Shown: positions 38,301 through 49,896 of the stretch, one piece after another
Layout: each line of letters starts with the position of its first letter
Position numbering within the stretch: the stretch's first letter is position 1
Assembly (NCBI RefSeq): GCF_000208865.1
Contig: NC_018392.1
Coordinates: 2,066,793 to 2,130,792 of the forward strand
Source of the DNA: Neospora caninum Liverpool
Taxonomy: Eukaryota > Apicomplexa > Conoidasida > Eucoccidiorida > Sarcocystidae
Reading direction: 5' to 3'
DNA: 64,000 bases
Program-made: the position numbers and the translations under genes
The notes under the pieces: model-generated
What the model was told of the DNA's origin: nothing
Database searches by the model: none
What the model saw: the letters and a program-made list of their open reading frames with translations, nothing else

Positions 38301-41300
38301 CGGCGTCCCCGTCGTCTCGCCCTTCCCCTTGGAAGACCGACGAGTCTTCAAGAGCGACATGGCCTCTGTTCCCAGCTCTGTTCCAAGCTGTCTTTCGACT
38401 TCTGTTCCGGGCGTCGACTCTCTCGCCTCGTCTTCTTCGTTGGGTGCTAAGACCGACGAGGGTGCTGCGAAGGGAGCAGAGGCGGCGGCCGACGTACCTG
38501 ACTGCGTGCAGAAACAGGGACGTTCGGCGGAAGCGGAGAAGGTGGAAGGCGAGAAGAAGGAAAGGAGAGATCGTGGAGAGCAAAGAGGTGCTGCGGAAGA
38601 TTTCGCGGAGTCGCTGTATGGAGGGGGGTTCCGAGTCGGGCCTCTGGTGGAATTCGCAGCTTCTCTGTTTCTCCGTATCGACCGCGTGTTTCTTCGGGGA
38701 GAAGACAGACACCCTCGCGGCGTTCAGCAAGAGAGAATCGGAGTCGATCGTCACGTCGACATCGAAGCGTCTGTGTCGTCCTCGGCATCTCCATCTCCTC
38801 CGCTCTCCTCTTCTTCCCGGTCCTGCTCGTCTCCAGTTGTTTCTCTTGGACTCGAGGAAGCGAAGTTGCAGAAGAAGCTGCTGAGGGCGGCTCGCCAGCT
38901 TCTCGTGCGGACGTCGGCCGGTACATCCCTGGAAAGTTTCAAAAGCGTGCGCAGCGGCGACGCAGATGGAAAAGGCGGAGTCGCCGGTAAAGACGCCATC
39001 GGCTACTTGTCCTGCGACTCCGGTGGGTCAAGTCACCAGCACGAAGACGCACAAAGGGGAAGAAGAAGGAAACGAGAAGGATGCAGGAAGGTAGAGAAGG
39101 GTGATGGAAGAGAAGAAGGGAAGGATAGGAAGTCAGAGGAAGAGGGGGGATGAAGGGAGACGGGGCAGACAGATCTGGGGAGGAGACCGAAGAGAGAAGG
39201 GAGAGGAAGTGGACAGCGTGGAAGTCGAAGGAAAGACGCACTTACGCTTGGGGCGCAAGTTGGCCGAGCTGTTGTGTGTGCCTCGACCGTTTTCTCATGG
39301 AAGCGTCTGTTTGTGTTGCGTCCTGTCGTCTTTCCGTCGGCTGTCCATCGCTTGCGCGTCCAGGCGTCCACGCCTTCTCTTACCTCTGCGACGTTCCTCG
39401 AGGCGTTTGGACGCAGACGGTCACTTCGGCGTGGGCACGTCGAGTTGCAGCGAGGAGAAGCGAGCACGCCTTTCAAGGGTGGCGGCGACGCGTTGTTCTC
39501 CTCATTGCGCGGCTCGCAGCCTACCACTACGCTGAGGTAAGTCCGCTCGCATTCGTCCGCACTTTGGCCTCCCGTTTGTTGCGCAGTCTCCTCGCTGCTT
39601 TCCTCGACTCTCTCTCCGTTTCAATTCGGTTCCGTGGAGCCGCCGTCGACTTGCGCGACCCGTCGTGCGGTTTGGGCCTCTCCGTTGGGTCTCGGAGCGT
39701 TTCGGCTTCTCATCTCAGGTTCCCCCCTTTCCCCCGAATTGCCTTCGTCTCGTTTCCTTCTTTTGTCCCTTACGCTTCATTTCCCGTTCCCTTCTTTCGC
39801 CTTTCCGTCTATATGCAGACGCGGCGCGTCGCGCAGCAGGTTCTCCGCGAGGCGTTCGGCGTCATTTGCGGGGCGCGTCGTGTCGTGGCTTCTCTCCTTC
39901 TTCGCGAGTTGTCGGAAAAGTGCGAGCGACAGATCCGGAGAGACTGCGAGAAGGCGGACTCGGCAAGTTGGCTGCCATCCGCGCCGGCGTCTCTCGCATC
40001 TCCCCGTCCGACTGTCGCCTCCCCGTCTGTCTCCTCTCCGCCTTCTCGGCTTGCGTCTCCTCTTCAGTCTGAGGGAGAACGAGCCGAGAAGGGAGGAACG
40101 GACGGTCGCACTTCGCCTGCACTGTCAGTCAGTGGACCTCCCAGCGGTAAGCTCGGACAGATAGAGAAAGACGAGCAGAGAGACATCGAGGACGCGAAGA
40201 AGCTCCACGAAGGATACACTGAGGAGAAAAGAGGGAACGGAAAGCGGTTATCAAACACTGAATAGCTCAGAAACAGTGAAAGAGGCCAAGAGAAGCTCGA
40301 AAACGCCAGCGAAAAAGAGAACACTGTCATTTCGAATAGGAACTTTGTCGCCTGTGTGTTATTCTTTCTTGTGACTTTCCGCGAATCCTTTTTCCCAGTT
40401 TGTTCGTTCTGCCGTCTTCTTGTTCTCTTCTCTCGCGGGGGACACGTCGCGCGGCGTCGCCCACCTGTTCGTCTTCTTGACCATCCCTCAGTGTGTGCCT
40501 TTTTCCTCGTTCTCAGAACGCGACTCCGCGGTGGAAGCGGCGCGTCCCAGCTCCGAGGCGTCTCTCGCCTCGCCAGCGACTGCGCTGCTTCTGCGTGGAG
40601 ACGCCCGCGAGGCTTCACGCGCGGCCAGCGAGCTGTCTTCTTCGGCTGCCTCGCTGGAGGCTGTGGAAACGCCGACAGAAGGAAAAGAGGACAATCGAAA
40701 GCCGGACACGCCGCAAGGCCGCGACCCCACACCAGTCTCTTCTCCCGGAGACAGGACCCGGCTTCCTGCGGCGCCGCCGGCCCACGAGAACGACGCCGAA
40801 GATCTCTTCTACGCACAGCTCACAGGTGTCGCCTACACTTTGAACAGCGAGTCGATGGCGCGCAGGGTGTGGGGAGACGCTGCTCTGGCGGCGCTCGCTC
40901 TCCGCACGCTCCTCGTCGTTTTCCAAGTCAAGGTGAGAGCCGTTGCGCTGCAGCGAGACACGGGAGACAACCGCGAGATGCCGGAAAACCGCGTTTCACC
41001 CGTGAAAGGAAGGCGCTTCGGTCTGCCAAGAAGCACGCGCCTCTTCGCCCATTCGCGGTTCCGCGCCGGCAAACGCAAGTTTCACCCATGGAGGCGGCGC
41101 GCCGTCGCAGCGGCTCGGAGTTCTCCAAACGCCTTGCGCCGCTGGTGCCTTCGACTCGCGAGGATAGCTTGTTCCCTCCGCGGGGCTCCTGCCCGCGCGT
41201 TTCTCGGCCATCCTTCTCGAGGAAACGCCGCTGGGACTCCGTTCTGAAAGCCTGTGTCGGCGCCCGGTTTTCTGTGTTTTTTTTGTCTCGCTGTAGATCG

Positions 41301-42184
41301 GCAAAGACACCGTTCCGCAACGGTGGGCCGCGCTCACGCATGCGCTGCTGAACTGCCGAGAGAGCCTGCGGCGGCGTGGAGCGCCCTTCCAAAGACATCT
41401 CGTGAAGGTACGGTTTTTCGTCGGTTTCGCAAATAGTTCTTCTCTTTCAACTCCCTCGCGTGTGTGCTTCTCTCCTCTCGGGGGCCAGTGCTCGCCAGAT
41501 GGGCAGCGTGCTGGCCCTCCCGTGGCGGTCTTTCCTGGCTTCGGCTTCCTTGCCCGTTCGCCTTCGCAGCTCAGCTCTCCTGGTCTCTGTCGCCGTCTCT
41601 AATCTCTCTCTGGATGCGCGCGTGCCGTTCATGCTGCGTCGTCGCCTCCCGCTTGTTCTCTGGTGCGCGGCCCTTTCGTGGCTTCTTTTTTTTCGCTGCA
41701 TGCTGGTCTCCGCTTCTCTTTCCCTCTCTTCTTTGCCTTCCAACTCCTGGGTTGCCGCTGTGGTTGCGCGCCTGGCTCCAGGGTGTGCTTCTCCCGCTCC
41801 TCACGCGTCTCCAGCAGAAGTCCGCGGACGCGCATCCCCAGCTCGCGCCGTTGGCCGACAGACAGCCGAGCTGCCACTGGCGATTCTCGCTCGTCGCCAC
41901 ATGCATCGCTGTCTGTTTGAACGGGCCTCCCGTCCCCGAAGTCCTCCCAGAATACTCGCAGTGGATCTTGCAGGCCATAGACAGTCGCCTGCATCCTCCC
42001 CTCCTCAACACCGTCGCCATGTTCGCCCTTATGCTGCTCCTTAAGTATTTCCTCAAACACCCGGAAAAAGATGTACCCGAGCCGTGTACGTTACACACAA
42101 AGTCGCCCTCACAGACGCACTGCTTCCTCTTGTTGAGAACCGTCGCGCACCAATACGCAGACTTCTAAGTTTCCCCTTCTCACG

Positions 42185-42218
<34 letters not shown>

Positions 42219-42300
42219 GTATATATATGTATATATGCATATATGTATTTATATATATACATATACATATGTATATATATATGTATATATATGTATATAT

Positions 42301-42337
<37 letters not shown>

Positions 42338-45300
42338 TGTATACATCCGCCGGTGGTTCGTTGTGCTGGCTGTAGATGGGAACCTCTATATATCTGTCTG
42401 CGTATAGATATATGTACATATTTGAGGGATTGCATGCACTAAGTCTCCGTGGTCTGTATTTCAATTCTTTTCGTTTGTGGATTGAGGTTTTGAGCATAAA
42501 TCTCTTTCCGTTTCAGCTTTTTATTCATGCTTTGCTGTCTCTTGGATACGCCCTTCCATCTCAGCTGGTGTACGGCCTTCTCCTAGTTGCCCTCGTTTCC
42601 GACCATGAGACTCGCGTTCTCTGCTTCTCTTTTCTTTTTATCTCTTTGAATCACACCGCGCCTCAGGTTTCTTCTCTGAGGGCTGCTGTTCATGTACTTG
42701 GCTCCAGTGTCTGTTCGGCCTGCTGGCCTTTTCCCTCCATTTTCATCTTATCTCCTCGTTCCTAGACCGCACACACATCTGCCGCGCGTCTTTCTGCGAG
42801 GGCTGTCCCCGCACGGAGTTTCTCCCACCCTTTGCGCGATTCTTGCTCTTGTGTGTTTCTGGAAACCGCCTTCTGTCTCCAGTTCTGCGTTCTCTGCACG
42901 CTTCCACGACGCTGAAGAAATGGATCGCCACGCAGGCGATCATCCACCGCGAAGGCGCGAGGCCTGCCGGCGCGGGCGCCTCGGCGGTGCGGCTAGCTGG
43001 GACCGACAGCGCGTACCAGCTGGTTGTGGACGTGATAAAGATCGATCGAAGTTGGCCGTCATCGCGGACGAGTCGCGTGTCGAAGGCGCTCTCTCTCCAC
43101 AACACCCTCTCGGCGAAAACGTACTTTCAGTTCCTCTTTGCGACTCGGGACCGCGTCGATGCTTGTGTCTCTTCTGGGGGTGGGCATGCGCGCGGCGAGA
43201 ACGGAGACATGCCCGAGAGCTTCTCGTCGCTCTTTCAAACGCTCGGCGAAGAACTTCTCGCACTGTCCAAACACCCGAGCAGCGAGGTCGAGTACCACAT
43301 CGCCATCGTCGAGATCGTCAGTGGGGCAGCGGCGGCGCTGCGGAAGCAGAACGACGAGGAGATTCGGCGCGAACTGTGGAAAGGCCTCTGGCCCGCCATG
43401 GTGAGCAAAAAGATGTGCAGTGGACGGATCGGGTTTGCGAGGCTGTTCCCGGAACGCGGACGAGAAGGCAGAGGAGGGGGAACGAGGGAGACCGGGAAAA
43501 GGGAAAGAGAGAAAAGAAGGGAGGGAGAAAGAGAAGAAGGGAGAGAGAAAGAGAAGAAGGGAGAGAGAAAGAGAAGAAGGGAGAGAGAAAGAGAAGAAGG
43601 GAGAGCGAAAGAGAAGACGAGAGAGAGAGAGGGGAGCACAGTACCAGATAAGGGCGGATGAAGGCGATACAGGAAGGCAGAATCGGTTAAGAGTCGTCGC
43701 GCCAGACAGCGGGAGACGCACAGGTGCTTCGCTTTCGCAACGGAGAGTAGAGAGCGTGGCACTCTCAAGACAAGCGGAAGAAGCGAATAGGGAAGAGCAC
43801 GAAGACGAAGAAGCGAATCGGAAAGAGCACGAAGACGAAGAAGCGAATAGGGAAGAGCACGAAGAGGAAGAAGCGAATCGGAAAGAGCACGAAGAGGAAG
43901 AATCGTATCAGAAAGAGCACGAAGAGGAAGAAGCGAATCGGAAAGAGCACGAAGACGAAGAAGCGAATCGGGAAGAGCACGAAGAGGAAGAAGCGAATCG
44001 GAAAGAGCACGAAGAGGAAGAAGCGAATCGGAAAGAGCACGAAGAGGAAGAATCGTATCAGAAAGAGCACGAAGAGGAAGAATCGTATCAGAAAGAGCAC
44101 GAAGAGGAAGAAGCGAATCGGAAGGAGCACGAAGAGGAAGAAGCGAATCGGAAAGAGCATGAAGAGGAAGAAGCGAATCGGAAAGAGCACGAAGACGAAG
44201 AAGCGAATAGGGAAGAGCAGGAAAAGGAAGAAGCGAATCGGAAAGAGCACGAAGACGAAGAAGGGAGAACGTGAGAGGCATAACGCGTTGAGAGCTTCGC
44301 GTGTGGAGGTTTCTCAGGGCAGTCGGTAGGTGGAAAAAGGTGAAGAGAGGTTTCTGATGAGGGGGGTTAGGGCGTATCGCTGCGTCTTTTCGTCGTCGAC
44401 GCGTGGTAACTGCAGCCAGGGGGGCGGCGTTTTTCTTCGCTTCGCATCTCTTTCCCGCAGGTGGCGGAGTACAAACAAATGGACGAGGTGCGTTTGCTCG
44501 CGTGGCTAGACGCGATCCGCTTCGCCGTGCAGCGGCCGGAAAAGAAATTCCGAGTGCGCCGGAAGGCCTCGTCGACTTGTGTCCCCTCTTCGTGCGCTGC
44601 CGGAGAGGACGCGGGAGGAAAGAGACAGAGCGTCCCGGAGGACGAACAGATACGTCGAATTCTTCCCTTTGTTAACTTTTGCATCCATGCAACGACCGCT
44701 GCGCCGCAAATGGACGGACTCGCGGTGAGCAGGGCAGAGACAGGGCACACCTAGCGCTCCGGAAAGAAGGAAGAGACTCGGGCGCAAAAACTGAGGACGG
44801 AGGCCGAGGCCGATAGAACGGAGGAGAGAAAAGAGAAAGGGAGATGTTGAGATAGGACCGTTTGTTTTTTCGTCTTGGGCGCAAAGCGCCCCAGGGGGCC
44901 TTGTCGAACCCGCAGGGAGCAGACAGGGGCGGAAACGCGAGGTGTGATGGCGTCTGCGTCTTGGCTGCTCTCAGGCGTTCCCGGCGTTCGACGAAAGGGA
45001 GTTCGCTTCTTCGTCTTTCGAACTCACTCGCCAGCTCCGTCTGTACGGCGGCCTCTTGGTGGCGATCATGACTGAGTCGCATCTGCTTTCCTGCTCTGGC
45101 TCTCGCGCGTCTTCGCGTTCCTCGTCTCTTTCGTCCTCGGCAGCGCGAGAGGCCGAGGGGAACGCCTCGCCTTGCACGTGCCTCTGTCGCACGTGCACGG
45201 CGGCCGCAGTGATCGAAACGGGTTTTCCCATTATTCGGAAAAGTCTGTCTCACCCTTACAAACAGGTATCCCTCGACGAAAGAAGCAAGCAACCCAAAAG

Positions 45301-46588
45301 AAGACACACGATCAAAAAACCAGAATATGCATACCCCTGTCTCGCCCTCTCCACATCTACATATATATATATATATACTTATATATATATGCTTATATAT
45401 GTACATGTATATATATATATCGACAGATCGGTGGAAGTGTTTTTTTCGCTGAACAGAAGTCCACTGGCTCTTTGGCTTTCTCTGCGTGCATGACGTGGAG
45501 CAGCCACGATGTGTGGGCGCGGCCTTTGGAGGTTTTCCGGTGTTTGTCTCCGCGCGCGTCCGTCAGTCGTCTCGCTGGTCTCACGAGAGTCTGTTGACGC
45601 GGTTGCGTCCTTTCCTCTGCGTGCGGCCGCTACGACTGGCGTTGTTAACCGTTTTGGCTGCGTTGCGAGGGATGTCTTTTCCAGGTTCGCGAGGAGGTGG
45701 CCCGTCTCGTCAGCGTCATCATATGTCTCGGCAACGACGAAGAACTTCTGCAGATCGAACGGGAGAGAGCGTTTCTCGAGGCGCAGCATCTCAGCGGAAC
45801 AGCACACCGCTGGCCAACTCCCGCGCTGTGCAACCGTCCGGGAGAAGAAGAGAAGACACCGAACGCGCCCCAGCCAGGAAGACAGAGAGGAGAAGGCGAG
45901 GAAGACGCCGGGCGTGCCTCGGAGAGTCAGCTGTACAGGCAGCACACATGCGGGTGCAACGTCGCGAAATACAGACGGGAACTGCAGGCACTGCTTCTGA
46001 GTCACACAGCTGCGCTTGCGCCTGGGATCGACGCAGACACAGGCCCTACTGGCGGTAAGCAGCAAAGGCAAAGGGTCGCCGCGCTTTGGCACGTGTCCTG
46101 GCTTCTCTGCCGTTTTAGAAAACACGCCGGAGGTTCCCCTCTTCGTGGTCCGGCTTCGGGCGACGTTCTTTTTATCTCGCCTTGTGGTCTGTCGTTTCCC
46201 TTCTCTCCGGTGTCTCAGTCTGCTCTGTCACACACCGCCGTTTTCGTCAAATCCACACTTTCGGGCCTCTGTTTTCGCCCTAATCTCTGTTCTCGTCGGC
46301 TCGCGCCTTCTCTTCGTCGCAGCTGAGGCGTCCTTGTCTTGAATTCAACTTCCACGCCACAGGCACATCTACATAAAAATATACGCGTACATCTAAATAT
46401 CTACTAGATGTGCATGGGCGTGAATATTCGTCTATGCACATTCGTGTCCATTCGTACATGTACGTATACATCCATGTGTGCGGTTACATATGTAAAAATG
46501 TGCATGCATCGATATTTGTTCCCTGGACGGCCAGTGCGGGGACTGTCTACCAATTCCCCTTCCCTATCGTTCGCGCCAACGTTGATGC

Positions 46589-46619
<31 letters not shown>

Positions 46620-47864
46620 CGTGCATGTTTTCACGTATAAAATGCGTATGTATGCATGCTTATCTGCATCGATAAACGTTTACGTCAAGCTACGTTCGTT
46701 CTCTCCGTTTTCCGTCGGAAGGCTCCAGTCCAACAATCACTCAGAGTTGTTCAAAACGGAAGTGACAAGGCAGTCGCCTTTTCTCTTTTTCTGTCGACAA
46801 CTACCTCAACGAGGGGATATGCGACGAAATTGTCTGTTGCCTAAGTTTCTACACTTCTTTTGGTTTTTCAGCTAGTCAGCCGGGAGAGAGCAAGACGCCG
46901 TTTCTGTGTGGAAGCGCGACGATTCTCACCACGTGCTTCTACATGCTTCTGCAACACGACGCCGGGTTGCTGGCTGCCTGCGCGGCTGGCGGCGCGCATG
47001 CGCTTGACTGGTGCATGCATGCGTCGGCGGAATTCCTCGCGAAATCCAGGGCTCGTGCTCTGACGCCAGAAAAGGTGGAGGGCGCTGGACTCGCGTCCCT
47101 TTCCTGTGTGCCTTCTGAGCCAAAAGCGAAAGAGGCGAGCGAGAAGCTCCAGGCCGCCGCAGGCGCTCGAGAGCGCGAGACGAAAGAAGGGAACGATCGC
47201 GACTCTGTTGAGATGCATGGACTCGCTGGAGGCCCGCTGATGTTTCTTCTCGTGGCGACAAAGCACCCCGATCGAGACATCCAAACTCTCGCAACGACCG
47301 TGGCCAAGCTGCTGTGTCTTCAGCCGTTGCAGCCTCAGATGCTTCGCGATTTCTCTGCCCGGAAAATCGGTCGCGGAGAGAACCGCGTCGAAGGGAGAGA
47401 GAAGGCCGCTAGAGAGGACGTGCCGGAGGAAGCGGCGGAAACGAGAGAAAGGGACACGAGAGCCGGGGAGGGATGCGTTTCGAGGAGAGAGGAAGGAGAC
47501 GTGGGAGATGCCTTCACTTCCCAACTGAAGGCGCTCGTAGAGGAACCGGTGACCGCGCAAATTCACATGCTTGTCGAGGCCTTCGCCTCGTACATGCGTC
47601 ACCCATCGTGGAAAGTCCGTTGCGCTGCAATCCGATTATCAGAGGTAACAAAGCAATCATGAAGGAGACGCTGCTGTTCACTGCCCAAGTCACCTTCTTG
47701 TAAATTTATGTTTGTGCCGGTGCTCGAACTGCCACCAATATGCAGGCGTGTGTATGTACACGCACGGTTCCCACCCCAAGAAAAGAAACAGCAAATGCAT
47801 GCAGAGAGCCATAGGACGAAGATCTGCATGCATACAAATGTACACATACATGGATTGCTCTCTC

Positions 47865-47904
<40 letters not shown>

Positions 47905-49896
47905 ACTGAAAGGGGTGAGTGGAAAGTAGGCAGTGAGGTCCGTGGAGGAAACGGACATTTGAGCGATCTTGGCCACTCACACGTCTCTTGGTGTCTCTTC
48001 ACATGTCTGCATGCACGTTGAGCTGCATGTTTGTTTCTCGCCGGTCCTCTGCCGCGTCGTTCGTCTGTGCATTCGCGGTGTGGAGTGTCAGCCACAGGCT
48101 TTTAAGTTTTAGTTCTCCTTCCTCAAATCCTCCTGGGCGTTCAACGCTCGAAATGCCAGCGCTGCATGTTGCTCGGGCCGTGATACACCTCTTCACGCAG
48201 TCACGTCGATACGTTTATCTACGCAAAGACAAATGTCTGCTTGCATTCCTACTCGCACGCATGGCTTTGAATATTTGCCTGTACGTGCAACCCTGTCGCG
48301 AGCGCTACGCCACCGGCGCAGGAGCTACGTGAATGGCTGCAGGTATGTGTGTGTCCTTTGCGTTTCCGTCGTGACAGCTTTTGGGATGTCAGTACCGCAT
48401 GCTGCTGTGCGGAAGCAAGACGTACCGCCGGCTGGTGGAGAGTGGCATCGCTGGACTGCAAGATCCTCAACCTGAGGTCCAACAGGCTGCGAAAGGAGCT
48501 CTGTCGTTTCTCCTTCTCTCTTGCACAGAGCAGGAGTGCAGGTGAGTTTCTTCTCTCTTGCACAGAAGAGGAGTGCAGGTGAGTTTCTTCTCTCTTGCAC
48601 AGAAGAGGAGTGCAGGTGAGTTTCTTCTCTCTTGCGCGTTTCATGTCCTTCTATGGGCTTTTCGCCTCGGCTGTCCTTCCTCGTGATTGTTCCGCTTCTC
48701 TCGTTTCTCTCCCCCTCGTGGTGTCGCCGCCGCGCGCCGCTCTCTCGCTGCTCCTCTTCCATGTGCTGGACTCGTCTTCTCCATTTCTCTTCGCTCTCTG
48801 CTGTTTCGATTGCCCCGTCCGAATCGCCTGCTGCGTCAACTGTCTGTGCAGGCACTACACCCAAGTTTTCCTGGAAATCGCTGGTCCCTCGACGCCTGCT
48901 CCGCACGCGGCCGAGCGCCGACGGCTGCTCGCAAAGGACGCGGGAAAACATCAGAGCAAAGAAAATGCCCACGTGCGTGCTGTCCCGTCGTCTCCGCATC
49001 CAGCTGCGGGCGCCTCTCTCAGCCCTCCACGGAATCCCCTTGCCGGTGTTTTGGGGCTCGCAGCTCTGGTGCATGCAGCGCCGTTCCACGTGCCCGACTG
49101 GCTGCCCGAGACCATAACCTGCCTCGCGAAATACGCAAACGCGAAGATGAGCGACACCATCCGGGTGAGAAGACCCTTGGAGAAAGAGAGGCGTGGCAAA
49201 ACGCGTGGACACGCATCGCAAGGGAAGGAAGGATCAACAGATGCGTGCTGGGGTGGACGGGAAGGAACACGGAAAGGAATCTGTCGCTGCCCGTGGGACA
49301 TGCCGAGCCGCAGGGGTCACCGGCATACAGATAAGTGAACTCTAGATTTAGCATTCATCTTCAGGTAGTGTCACTGGTGTGTTTACATAGCGGATAACTT
49401 TTCCTGAGACCCAAGACGAAGCCCGAAAAACGAGTGGAGCACGTTGAACGGGGCATCGACGCGTGAGGAGAACTCCCGAACTTGTCGTCTTGCCTGCTCG
49501 GACCCGTGATCTAGTGATCTAGGGTGAATCGGAGGGACACGGATACGGCGAGCAGTACAGCAGAAATCGTTTCTCCACGTAAAGTGAAGGATGTTGCCTG
49601 TCACGCGCGGCGGCGCAACAGCAAAGGTACTGTTGCTCGACACAGATACGCTTGTTCGACGGTGCGGAAGGGTCGGTGATGCGCGTCTTCCGGGTTTCTG
49701 TTTTTTCACCCTCCGTGGTTTTCACGGCAGCTCGTGTGTTTCCCCTGTTCCCTTCCAGCGCCAAGTCGAGAAGACACTCCAGGAATTTTATCGAACTCAT
49801 CAGGATGCCTGGCAACAGCTCCACGTTCACAAGTTCTCGCCCGAGCAACTCGATGTTTTAGACACCTACAAGGGTCGTCCTACGTACTTTGCCTAG
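32319..49896 (+). CDS. PSME4: proteasome activator PA200/Blm10 (PSME4 family), 18 exons, very large
   Basis: Modelled exons: 32319-35036, 35537-36247, 36967-39022, 39364-39536, 39819-40146, 40517-40932, 41297-41407, 41782-42072, 42517-42615, 42667-42706, 42883-43400, 44461-44724, 44975-45265, 45685-46054, 46872-47644, 48393-48541, 48852-49164, 49759-49896. Phases fit and total about 3252 aa, against 1843 in human. The protein is a HEAT-repeat dome that caps the 20S proteasome. Matches to the family, in order: [13 protein letters not shown] (near residue 707), [28 protein letters not shown] then [53 protein letters not shown], and the C-terminal FYRTHQDAW...PTYFA. The extra length is low-complexity inserts: an acidic GYxxEEE stretch (about residues 121-175) and Ser/Ala-rich inserts near 1420-1560. 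The last residues are YFA, whereas human PA200 ends YYA. The borders of exons 2, 3 and 8 are the least certain. Confidence 0.9.
32683..32830 (+). repeat. acidic coding repeat in PA200 exon 1
   Basis: Imperfect 21- to 24-base units encode GYxxEEE/GYEDEEE-type heptads or octads, giving a strongly acidic, tyrosine-spaced linker in the N-terminal third of the PA200 protein. Confidence 0.8.
36560..36930 (+). repeat. polypyrimidine minisatellite in PA200 intron 2
   Basis: Many imperfect copies of a unit like TTCTCTCTTATTCTCGGTCTTG within intron 36248-36966, ending about 40 bases before the acceptor. It makes an unusually long pyrimidine tract on the sense strand. Confidence 0.85.
42184..42341. repeat. 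TA/TATG-rich microsatellite block in PA200 intron
   Basis: About 160 bases of mixed (TA)n, TATG and TATC repeats in intron 42073-42516. Related shorter tracts in other introns of this gene occur at about 45360-45421, 46592-46620 and 47864-47900. Confidence 0.9.
43490..43640. repeat. 18-base GA-rich tandem repeat in PA200 intron
   Basis: About seven near-perfect copies of the unit GAGAAAGAGAAGAAGGGA in intron 43401-44460. Confidence 0.85.
43779..44262. repeat. 30-base tandem repeat array in PA200 intron
   Basis: About 16 copies of a 30-base unit (GAAGAGGAAGAAGCGAATCG plus GAAAGAGCAC) with GAC/GAG and TCGTATCA variants. It lies in the same intron, 43401-44460. The unit is a multiple of three and has no plus-strand stop in one frame, so it stays open as an [14 protein letters not shown] frame. 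That frame is not the frame of the upstream exon. Confidence 0.9.
48505..48627 (+). repeat. 37-base tandem triplication of an exon-intron junction in PA200
   Basis: The junction GTGCAG|GTGAGT occurs three times, with GT at 48542, 48579 and 48616. Each unit also contains CTCTTGCACAG, an acceptor-like sequence. The first donor keeps phase with the next exon (AG+G gives Arg). The other two shift the frame, because 37 is not a multiple of three. Confidence 0.9.

Noticed and set aside
42084..42497. Open frames rich in Tyr-Ile across the TA repeats
   Set aside because: They are translations of microsatellite DNA.
43235..44281. 348-codon minus-strand Leu/Arg-rich frame in the PA200 region
   Set aside because: It is the reverse reading of the intronic tandem repeats. 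The composition explains its openness.
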